A stretch of 5,532 nucleotides of DNA from Pseudomonadota bacterium (GTDB taxonomy: Bacteria; Desulfobacterota; Desulfobacteria; Desulfobacterales; ETH-SRB1), in the NCBI GenBank assembly GCA_018897415.1, contig JAHIKR010000351.1:1-5532 (forward strand), read 5' to 3'. Position 1 is the stretch's first letter; every line of letters starts with the position of its first letter. The position numbers and the translations under genes are program-made. This document shows positions 1 through 5,532 of this stretch, one piece after another. The notes beneath the pieces are model-generated. The model was not told the origin of the DNA, made no database searches, and was given only the letters and a program-made list of their open reading frames with translations.

Positions 1-1
1 C

Positions 2-487
2 CCTTACTTTTGTAATGCCATCGACTTGGGATGCGGCACAGGTCTTTCGGGACTTGCTTTTGTATGTATAACAGAGCGACTGAGCGGTATAGATATTTCT
101 GCTAACATGATCGAAAAGGCAGCGAGAAAAAAGATCTACGACGAGCTAATTACAGGTGATATCTGTCAGGCGCTGCAAAGTCGGCATTGGCAGCAGTATG
201 ATCTATTTATCGCTGTTGATGTTCTGCCTTATATAGGCAGGCTTGAGGAATTGTTCCGCACCGTCCGGGATAAGGCTATAGATTCCGCTTCATTCATTTT
301 CACCACGGAATCCTGCAGGGGAAGTGATTACCTGCTAATGAAGAGCGGCCGTTATGCACACAGCCGTTCCTATATTTCAAAGCTTTGTCGCCGATATGAC
401 TTTATCTTATCCTCTTGCGAAGAGATAAGGATCCGCAAGGACAGAGGTAAGTGGATCATGGGTGATGCCTATGTCCTCTATAAATAA
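2..487 (+). CDS. SAM-dependent methyltransferase, COG4976-like (5'-truncated)
   Basis: This is the C-terminal 161 codons of a class I methyltransferase. The frame is open from base 2 with no stop, so the true start lies left of the window; the in-frame TTG at 26 falls inside motif I and is not a start. Visible fragment residues 6-17 read AIDLGCGTGLSG (SAM-binding motif I). LSGIDIS follows with Asp31, the acidic residue expected to bind the SAM ribose, and then LITGDI and YDLFIAVDVLPYIG (motifs III and IV). The tail SGRYAHSRSYI is typical of the predicted methyltransferases whose N-terminus carries tetratricopeptide repeats (COG4976). That N-terminus would be outside the window. The substrate is unknown, and nothing suggests DNA methylation because no DPPY-type motif is present. 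The gene ends in TAA and is separated by 615 bases from the R-M genes, so it is probably not functionally linked to them. Confidence 0.85.
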   Translation, partial: PYFCNAIDLGCGTGLSGLAFVCITERLSGIDISANMIEKAARKKIYDELITGDICQALQSRHWQQYDLFIAVDVLPYIGRLEELFRTVRDKAIDSASFIFTTESCRGSDYLLMKSGRYAHSRSYISKLCRRYDFILSSCEEIRIRKDRGKWIMGDAYVLYK

Positions 488-552
488 GTACCCAACTCAA
501 GTCGCAATATACAAAACGCCGGTTATTATTTGTTCTTGACCCCAAAGTTTTA

Positions 553-566
553 TATTATTAATAATA
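553..566. repeat. Perfect 14-bp AT palindrome
   Basis: TATTATT is followed directly by its reverse complement AATAATA. Palindromes of pure A/T arise easily by chance in AT-rich spacers. It could be an operator, but nothing else supports that. Confidence 0.3.
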
Positions 567-588
567 AATTTAATAAGATGGGGATTTT

Positions 589-623
589 CTTTTTTTGACA
601 GGATATACATGATGATCAAGATT
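589..623. repeat. Candidate dispersed repeat (TTTTTTTGACAGGAT element)
   Basis: A run of T followed by GACAGGATATACATGATGAT resembles a short intergenic sequence I recall occurring in many copies in some environmental bacterial genomes (T-run, GACAGGATT, ACAGGATT units). Only one copy lies in this window, so repetition is not shown here. The identification rests on memory of similar sequences and is tentative. Confidence 0.3.
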
Positions 624-832
624 AGAGAAAAAGTAATACTAAAAAATAGCTTAACAGCGAAAGCCGCATAAGTGGGAAGCAATTTTTGGGTGTCTGAAGC
701 GCCAGCACATATAATCCATTTCGATGGAGAAAGATTTTAGGCCCATATGAATAACAATTATGGCTTTATTAACGGGTAGCCGGAAAATTTGCGGAAATAT
801 TGGGATGCTATTTAGTTATACAGCGTTAAATA

Positions 833-841
833 TGTTATAAT
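833..841 (+). promoter_or_regulatory. Extended -10 promoter candidate
   Basis: TGTTATAAT is an exact TGnTATAAT extended -10 element. The -35 position, 17-18 bases upstream, reads TAGTTA or TTAGTT and is poor, which an extended -10 can tolerate. Transcription would begin near base 848 and run toward the methyltransferase fusion gene, giving an untranslated leader of about 255 bases. It is the best sigma-70 match in the spacer, but sequence alone cannot prove its use. Confidence 0.4.
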
Positions 842-933
842 TTTTATTACAGAGCTAACTTTAATTTATATGCAGGGGGGTTGTTCTAAAACTCCAAATG
901 TGAAGGGATGTTCCACAGAAATCCCATGTAAAG

Positions 934-954
934 ATTTTGAGCTTCGCTCGAAAT
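934..954. repeat. REP-like hairpin repeat (GAGC-TTC-GCTC)
   Basis: Bases 934-942 pair with 946-954 around a three-base TTC loop, with one G-T wobble at 938/950, giving a 9-pair stem. Read on the minus strand, it begins TTTGTCATTTCGAGCGAAGC. I recognise that string as a common form of dispersed intergenic repeat found in many bacterial genomes. It has no T-run directly after the stem on the plus strand (AAATGACAAAAAA follows), so it is unlikely to be a terminator in that direction. On the minus strand the T-run precedes the stem. Confidence 0.5.
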
Positions 955-1102
955 GACAAAAAAGTTTAAACTGGCAAATTAAGGATACCCTCTATATGAA
1001 ATAGAAAATGAACACGAAAAAACTTTTATTTCTTTCCCCTTTTGTGCTAATCATGAATAGGTCAACCGCAATACATAAACGAAATAAAAGATATAGATCA
1101 CT

Positions 1103-2995
1103 ATGGAATTAAAATCAAAAGTTTCGATCTTTCCATCGCCCCGCCCGATTCTGAAATGGGCAGGGGGAAAACAACAATTATTAAGCATACTCTTACCCAA
1201 AACCCCAAAAAATTTTAACAGGTACATAGAACCATTCTTTGGCGGCGGAGCCTTATTTTTTGCATTACAGCCAGATAAGGCCATTATTTCAGAATCCAAT
1301 CCGGAACTTATAAACCTCTATCGTATAATCTTGAAAAATGTTGATAGTCTCATACAAAAACTTTATGAGTTCAGGTTAGATAAAGAAGAATATTATAATA
1401 TCCGGGCATTGGATTTTCAAAAACTCCCTCCTATTGAAGCCGCCGCAAGAACCATGTATCTAAATCGGCTCTGTTTTAACGGCCTTTACCGTGTAAATCG
1501 AAAAGGTATGTTTAATGTGCCGTACGCATATTATAAAAATCCCCGCATATGTGACCCGGAAAGCTTAAGAAGCGCGTACGAAGCCTTGAAAAATGCTACC
1601 ATCATACAGGGGGATTATAAAGATGTTCTACGAGATCATGCAAAAGCGGGGGATTATATATATCTCGACCCTCCTTACCTGCCTGTTTCGGAATACTCTG
1701 ATTTTAAACGTTATACCAAAGAGCAATTCTATGAAGAAGATCACGTTGAACTTGCAGATGAAGTAAAACGACTGCATGAACTTGGATGTTACGTCTTATT
1801 GACAAATTCCAACCATCCGATGGTTTATGAGCTGTACAACGGTTTTGAAATCGAAGTTATTCAAACTCGCCGGAATATCAATAAAAAAGGCAATAAGCGT
1901 AAAGGAGAGGATGTTGTAATCTATATTCCACCACGCCGGTATTTTCTCATAAGCTCTGTTCCTCCTGACTTACCAAAGCAGGTAAATAAATATCCGTCTA
2001 CACGTTTTATGGGGAGCAAGCAATCTCTTTTAAAGCATATATGGAACGTAGCATCACAGTTTGAATTTGAAACCGTACTTGATATATTTAGTGGAAGCGG
2101 TGTTGTTGGTTATATGTTCAAATCCTTCAACAAACAGGTTATAAGCAACGATTACATGGCTATGTGTGCCGCATTTGCCGAAGCAATGATAGCCAATAAC
2201 ACCGAAACACTTGACAAAGGCGAAGTCGAGTTTCTGTTATCTCCATCTGCAAAAACAGATAATTTTGTAAGTCAAACTTTTCAAGGGCTCTATTTTATTG
2301 ATGAAGAAAACGCATTTATTGATCAAATCAGGGCAAATATAAAAAAGCTGAAAAATAAAACCAAAAGGTCAATCGCCACATCCGCACTTATACGTGCCTG
2401 CCTAAAAAAGCGCCCCAGGGGAATCTTTACCTATACCGGACATAGGTATGATGACGGACGGAAAGACCTCCGGTTATCTCTGAAAGAACACTTATTAAAA
2501 GCCGTTAAATGTATAAATCAAGCCGTTTTCGATAACAGCAAAGGAAATAAAGCCAAGTGCGGAGACGCCATGACCATCCGGTTAAAGCCGGATTTAGTCT
2601 ATATTGACCCCCCTTATTATAGCCCGTATTCTGATAATGAATATGTCAGGCGGTATCATTTTGTTGAAGGATTGGCGTGTAACTGGAAAGGTGTGGAAAT
2701 GCAATGGCATACGAAAACCCGAAAATTCAAAAGCTATCCCACCCCCTTCAATTCAAGGACAGGAGCACATGACGCATTTGACAAACTGTTTCGGAAATTT
2801 AAAGACAGTATTCTAATCGTTTCCTATTCATCGAATTCCTTTCCGAATCAGGAAGAACTAACAAACCTCATGGCAAAATATAAAAGCCAGGTCGAGGTTG
2901 TTTCGATAGACTATCGATACAGCGCAGGAAACCAGGGACACAAAATCAACGACAATAATAACAAGGTCCAAGAATACCTGTTTGTAGGTTTTTGA
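1103..2995 (+). CDS. Two-domain D12-class DNA adenine-N6 methyltransferase (type IIS modification enzyme)
   Basis: Transfers methyl groups from SAM to N6 of adenine in DNA, protecting the host from the nuclease encoded next door. Two alpha-class modules are fused in 630 residues. The first (about 13-285) is Dam-like: PILKWAGGK at 15-23 (motif X), EPFFGGGALFF at 43-53 (motif I), FNGLYRVNRKGMFNVPY at 125-141, and catalytic DPPY at 189-192. The second (about 298-630) resembles COG3392 methylases: RFMGSKQSLL at 301-310, DIFSGSGVVGY at 327-337, and DPPY at 502-505 followed by YVRRYHFVEGLA. Both sets look intact. The size and layout recall M.FokI (647 residues), where each domain methylates one strand of an asymmetric site; that strand assignment is inferred here. 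ATG 1103 is the first possible start, since an in-frame TAG lies at 1094-1096. It precedes motif X by 14 codons and has only a weak upstream ribosome site (AAAAG). Confidence 0.93.
   Translation: MELKSKVSIFPSPRPILKWAGGKQQLLSILLPKTPKNFNRYIEPFFGGGALFFALQPDKAIISESNPELINLYRIILKNVDSLIQKLYEFRLDKEEYYNIRALDFQKLPPIEAAARTMYLNRLCFNGLYRVNRKGMFNVPYAYYKNPRICDPESLRSAYEALKNATIIQGDYKDVLRDHAKAGDYIYLDPPYLPVSEYSDFKRYTKEQFYEEDHVELADEVKRLHELGCYVLLTNSNHPMVYELYNGFEIEVIQTRRNINKKGNKRKGEDVVIYIPPRRYFLISSVPPDLPKQVNKYPSTRFMGSKQSLLKHIWNVASQFEFETVLDIFSGSGVVGYMFKSFNKQVISNDYMAMCAAFAEAMIANNTETLDKGEVEFLLSPSAKTDNFVSQTFQGLYFIDEENAFIDQIRANIKKLKNKTKRSIATSALIRACLKKRPRGIFTYTGHRYDDGRKDLRLSLKEHLLKAVKCINQAVFDNSKGNKAKCGDAMTIRLKPDLVYIDPPYYSPYSDNEYVRRYHFVEGLACNWKGVEMQWHTKTRKFKSYPTPFNSRTGAHDAFDKLFRKFKDSILIVSYSSNSFPNQEELTNLMAKYKSQVEVVSIDYRYSAGNQGHKINDNNNKVQEYLFVGF
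2986..2988 (+). promoter_or_regulatory. Ribosome binding site supporting ATG 2998
   Basis: AGG within GTAGGTTTT lies inside the last codons of the methyltransferase, 9 bases before ATG 2998. This spacing favours the ATG over the in-frame TTG at 2992, which would leave only 3 bases. The nuclease may also depend on translational coupling, because the upstream stop (TGA 2993-2995) lies 2 bases from the ATG. Confidence 0.45.
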
Positions 2996-2997
2996 TC

Positions 2998-4761
2998 ATG
3001 GCAAATCCATGGCACATAGGTAACACAACAGTCAGAACTCCTTACCGGTTAAGAGACGCTTTAATTGCTTTGGCGCATTCAGAATATCGTGGCAATCTGG
3101 TAGGAAAAGACAGAGAAAGTGGATTTGCAAGATTACTTCATGAAAAAGAAATCTTAAAAGCTGAACGAATTGACCATGACGATTCACAGGACTTTAGCGA
3201 TTTAGGAAGAAAGTGGAGAAGTGCCCTTGCTCAATTAGGTTTTGTGGTTCAACATCTAACCAGAGGACACCAAAAAGGAATAGACCCGAAATATAAAGAT
3301 TTTGTAAAAGAACAGCCTGCTTTTTCGGGTATACCATATGAAGTGACTCCAAACGGAATCAATCTTATCAATGCCAATACAATACCCGCACAGCAAGAAT
3401 GTTTTTTAAGAGCATTGGTAGCCTACAGGATACCAACTGTATTTGAAACCAGATATAAATTCGAACAATTCTCACCTTTACGACATCTACTTGAAATTCT
3501 AAAAAATCTCGAAAACAAAAAAGCCGAGCCAGTAATAAAATTTTGGGAAATGGCAGTTTTGCAGTTAACAATCCCTGAAAATGGTTACGAAAACATTACA
3601 AACCACATCATCAAATATAGAGAAGAAAGAGAAAAGAGTAACAACAAGAAAAGGCTCGACCATGAAAAGAGGTTAAAACTAACGAACGGCAATGCAACAA
3701 AGGCAAGAACTCTTTTAGATTACGCGGACTTAAATATTCGATATCTTAAAGCCACAGGCCTCTTTCAATCTTCCGGCAGAGGAATAATAATTTTTCCGCA
3801 AAAACACATCCTGGTTGAAAAACTCCTTGAAGATAAATTTACAGTCTATGATGATAATACATACATAAAAGAAATATGGACAGGCGCCACATTGCCAACT
3901 GATAACAGAGAAACAGCACAAACTGTTATCAAATCATTCGTTGATAATATCAAAGAATTCGGTGAAGAAATTGCCCTCCCGAAGCTTGAAGATAAAACCT
4001 CTCAAGAACTCTCAAACATTCTCCACGACATAGAAGGGCAATTAAGCCGGATAAAAGAAAACGAATTTGCAAATAAACAAATTATAAATTGGGAAGAAAT
4101 CTTATGCTATATGCTTGCCCTTGAAAAACCAGGCAAGAAAATTTCTTTCAAGGATGAAATGATAAGCATACCACACGGAGAAGCGCCGGCTTACTTTGAG
4201 TGGATTCTTTGGAGAGCTTTTTTAGCCATTAATTCACTGACAAACAAACCCTGGGAAGCCAGACGATTTAAAATTGACCAGGATTTTTTGCCAATCGCAC
4301 CAGCGCCAGGCAGGGGTCCCGATCTTATCTTTGAATTCGAAGATTATGTTCTGGTTGTCGAAGTGACATTAACCTCATCATCCCGACAGGAAGCTGCCGA
4401 AGGTGAGCCGGTACGTCGCCACGTCGCCGAAATAGCTGAGCAACACGAAAATACAGGTAAGCGAGTATATGGACTTTTTATAGCTTTAAACATAGACAAT
4501 AACACCGCTGAAACATTTAAAAGCGGCAACTGGTACAAACCAGATGACAGCAAACTCCCGCTTCAGATCATTCCAATCAGGCTTGATGATTTTTCCAAAC
4601 TCTTTGAAGCCGGTTTTAAAGCCGGGGGACTAACTCCCAATAAGATCAGAGAGCTGATTACAGAATGCCGGGCTTTGAGTAATTATGACGCTCCGGAATG
4701 GAAAAGCCAGATAAACAACCAAGTAAAAAGGTTCATAGAGCAAATCATCAAAGGCAAATGA
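2998..4761 (+). CDS. AlwI-family type IIS restriction endonuclease
   Basis: Cleaves DNA a few bases outside a short asymmetric site when the site is unmethylated. The 587 residues match the AlwI family (AlwI, PleI, MlyI, BspD6I/BstNBI nickases) end to end. The N-terminal DNA-recognition part begins PWHIGNTTVRTPYRLRD, and a middle segment near 234-265 (ATKARTLLDYADLNIRYLK, then TGLF) parallels BspD6I. The C-terminal catalytic domain (about 395-540) is PD-(D/E)XK-like. FEW with Glu401, GPD with Asp442, VEVT with Glu455 and Glu468 (AEGEPVRRH) align with BspD6I E418, D456, E469 and E482 as I recall them, including both 13-residue spacings. The site therefore looks functional. ATG 2998 is chosen over TTG 2992 because of its codon and ribosome-site spacing. 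The gene sits 2 bases after the methyltransferase fusion, so both probably share one message. Family members recognise GGATC or GAGTC; which applies here is not visible. Confidence 0.92.
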   Translation: MANPWHIGNTTVRTPYRLRDALIALAHSEYRGNLVGKDRESGFARLLHEKEILKAERIDHDDSQDFSDLGRKWRSALAQLGFVVQHLTRGHQKGIDPKYKDFVKEQPAFSGIPYEVTPNGINLINANTIPAQQECFLRALVAYRIPTVFETRYKFEQFSPLRHLLEILKNLENKKAEPVIKFWEMAVLQLTIPENGYENITNHIIKYREEREKSNNKKRLDHEKRLKLTNGNATKARTLLDYADLNIRYLKATGLFQSSGRGIIIFPQKHILVEKLLEDKFTVYDDNTYIKEIWTGATLPTDNRETAQTVIKSFVDNIKEFGEEIALPKLEDKTSQELSNILHDIEGQLSRIKENEFANKQIINWEEILCYMLALEKPGKKISFKDEMISIPHGEAPAYFEWILWRAFLAINSLTNKPWEARRFKIDQDFLPIAPAPGRGPDLIFEFEDYVLVVEVTLTSSSRQEAAEGEPVRRHVAEIAEQHENTGKRVYGLFIALNIDNNTAETFKSGNWYKPDDSKLPLQIIPIRLDDFSKLFEAGFKAGGLTPNKIRELITECRALSNYDAPEWKSQINNQVKRFIEQIIKGK

Positions 4762-4772
4762 TTAATAAGCAC

Positions 4773-4817
4773 ATAACCATGCGCTACCGGACTCGCAAAG
4801 TTAACCCCATGGGTTAT
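4773..4817. repeat. Inverted repeats in the nuclease-methyltransferase gap
   Basis: TAACCC (4802-4807) and GGGTTA (4811-4816) form a perfect 6-bp hairpin with a CAT loop. Separately, ATAACCATG (4773-4781) is the reverse complement of CATGGGTTAT (4808-4817) apart from one extra base, across a 26-base spacer. No T-run follows, so a rho-independent terminator is unlikely. The position, 24 bases before the next start codon, would suit an operator or an mRNA structure controlling the downstream methyltransferase. No regulator gene is visible in the window. Confidence 0.4.
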
Positions 4818-4840
4818 ACCAGTGGGCATGATTAAATCTT

Positions 4841-5532
4841 ATGAAGTATTATTTTAATGATAACTTAAACATATTTGATTTTGATGTGCAATTCGAGGTC
4901 GCTGAAAGTAATATTTCACCATTTTATTATGATGTTGAGAATAAAATTAAATTATATAATTTAGATACATTTTCATTTTTGCCAAACATACCAGATAATT
5001 GTGTTGATCTTATATTTGCAGATCCGCCCTATTTTTTGTCATCCGGCGGTATAACTTGCAGCAGTGGGAAAAGAGTATGTGTAGATAAAGGGGAGTGGGA
5101 TAAATCACGTAATATTGAATCTATTCATAATTTCAATAAAAAATGGTTGTCAGAAAGTAAGCGAATTTTAAAAGCAAATGGTACGATTTGGGTTTGTGGA
5201 ACATTTCATAACATATTCTCGGTTGGATTTGCTTTACAGGAGTTGGGCTTTAAAATACTAAACAATATTGTATGGGAAAAGAAAGATCCTCCTCCAAATT
5301 TAACGCGCAGATATTTTACCCATGCCTCTGAACATCTTATTTGGGCTGCAAAAACCAAACAATCAAGACATACTTTTAATTATGAAAGACTAAAAACTAT
5401 TTCAAATGGGGAAACGATAAAATCTGTATGGAGAGATATTTGGAAAATGCCATCGGTTGATCATTCTGAAAAAGTTTTTGGCAAACATCCAACACAAAAG
5501 CCTGAAGGAGTTATTAAAAGAGCTATATTAGC
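4841..5532 (+). CDS. DpnA-like beta-class DNA adenine methyltransferase (3'-truncated)
   Basis: This is the first 230 codons of a SAM-dependent DNA methyltransferase of the N6/N4 family (PF01555 type); the frame is open to the window edge. The catalytic motif comes first: DLIFADPPYFLSSGGI, with DPPY at 61-64. It is followed by GKRVCVDKGEWDKS (about 76-89), GTIWVCGTFHNIFSVG, the target-recognition segment PPPNLTRRYFTHASEHLIW and FGKHPTQKPE at 213-222. The SAM-binding FxGxG motif should come just beyond the edge, as in the beta class. The residues match DpnA (M2.DpnII, GATC) more closely than M.HinfI (GANTC). DpnA also methylates single-stranded DNA; whether this protein does is unknown. The start is bounded by an in-frame TGA at 4829-4831, and the ribosome site is weak. 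The gene is clearly AT-richer than its neighbours, suggesting a separate origin. It may belong to the AlwI-type locus or to a second system to the right. Confidence 0.9.
   Translation, partial: MKYYFNDNLNIFDFDVQFEVAESNISPFYYDVENKIKLYNLDTFSFLPNIPDNCVDLIFADPPYFLSSGGITCSSGKRVCVDKGEWDKSRNIESIHNFNKKWLSESKRILKANGTIWVCGTFHNIFSVGFALQELGFKILNNIVWEKKDPPPNLTRRYFTHASEHLIWAAKTKQSRHTFNYERLKTISNGETIKSVWRDIWKMPSVDHSEKVFGKHPTQKPEGVIKRAIL

Larger units (their letters stand above)
488..1102. other. Long AT-rich intergenic region
   Basis: This 615-base stretch has no convincing gene on either strand. The longest frames are a 61-codon minus-strand frame and a 22-codon GTG frame, and neither has homology I recognise or a good ribosome site. 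It holds a perfect AT-rich palindrome (553-566), a poly-T/GACAGGAT repeat-like element (589-623), an extended -10 promoter match (833-841) and a short hairpin repeat (934-954). A TTGACC at 536-541 followed 17 bases later by TAATAA is another weak promoter candidate. No hairpin plus T-run terminator is evident after the methyltransferase stop at 487. The mix of repeats and lack of coding signal fits the boundary between resident genes and an acquired R-M locus. Confidence 0.6.

Noticed and set aside
497..682. Minus-strand frame of 61 codons with a hydrophobic stretch (AAFAVKLFFSITFSLILIIM)
   Set aside because: The apparent start is a TTG without a ribosome site, the hydrophobic bias comes from AT-rich DNA, the frame crosses the repeat-like element, and no family is recognisable.
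672..740. Plus-strand GTG frame of 22 codons ending SEAPAHIIHFDGERF
   Set aside because: It looks protein-like for a short stretch but has no ribosome site, no recognised homology and no continuation in a neighbouring frame. It could be a gene remnant, but that cannot be supported.
488..1102. Controller (C) protein gene, small-subunit nuclease gene, tRNA or CRISPR array in the spacer
   Set aside because: No frame encodes a helix-turn-helix protein or a PD-(D/E)XK domain, there are no regularly spaced direct repeats, and no cloverleaf is apparent.
1051..1299. Minus-strand 82-codon frame over the methyltransferase start
   Set aside because: It lies opposite motif X and motif I of a well-supported methyltransferase and has no recognisable domain, so it is an opposite-strand shadow.
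2992..2997. TTG at 2992 as the nuclease start, overlapping the methyltransferase stop
   Set aside because: It would add only two residues (Met-Ile) before ATG 2998, and the AGG at 2986-2988 would be too close. The ATG is better placed.
4802..4816. Rho-independent terminator after the nuclease gene
   Set aside because: The stem is only 6 bp and is followed by ATACCAGTGGG rather than a T-run.
4841..5532. M.HinfI-type (GANTC) enzyme as the identity of the third methyltransferase
   Set aside because: The segment after DPPY (SSGGI, VDKGEWDKS) and the HPTQKP motif fit DpnA better than M.HinfI as I recall both, although the families are related and specificity is unproven.

Overview
The window is a chromosomal or genomic-island segment of a moderately AT-rich bacterium, about 40% GC by eye. 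It carries most of a restriction-modification (R-M) locus beside an unrelated housekeeping-type gene end. The organism cannot be named from the sequence. Two intergenic elements resemble dispersed repeats I associate with Desulfobacterota-type and other environmental genomes: a GAGC-TTC-GCTC hairpin next to AAATGACAAA, and a TTTTTTTGACAGGAT element. This is a weak hint from memory only.

Layout. Bases 2-487 (+) are the 3' end of a class I SAM-dependent methyltransferase resembling the TPR-associated COG4976 family; its start lies left of the window. Bases 488-1102 are a 615-base AT-rich non-coding stretch with the two repeat-like elements, a perfect AT-rich palindrome and one good extended -10 promoter match. 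Bases 1103-2995 (+) encode a 630-residue fusion of two different D12-class DNA adenine methyltransferases, each with its own SAM-binding motif and DPPY catalytic motif. Two bases after its stop, 2998-4761 (+) encode a 587-residue AlwI-family type IIS restriction endonuclease with a complete PD-(D/E)XK site. After a 79-base gap holding an inverted repeat, 4841-5532 (+) is the first 230 codons of a beta-class DNA adenine methyltransferase resembling DpnA (M2.DpnII). It runs off the right edge.

How they work together. A type IIS enzyme recognises an asymmetric site, so the two strands need separate modification. The fused methyltransferase fits this, as M.FokI does for FokI: one domain per strand. 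The endonuclease is translated almost directly from the same message. The AlwI family cuts a few bases outside GGATC or GAGTC sites. The Dam-like first domain and the DpnA-like third methyltransferase make a GATC-containing site such as GGATC the better guess, but this is inference. The third methyltransferase may add protection (DpnA also acts on single-stranded DNA), or it may open a second, independent system beyond the window. The combination of a D12-D12 fusion, an AlwI-type nuclease and a DpnA-like enzyme is the most interesting content here. I see no new class of system, CRISPR array, RNA gene or insertion sequence.
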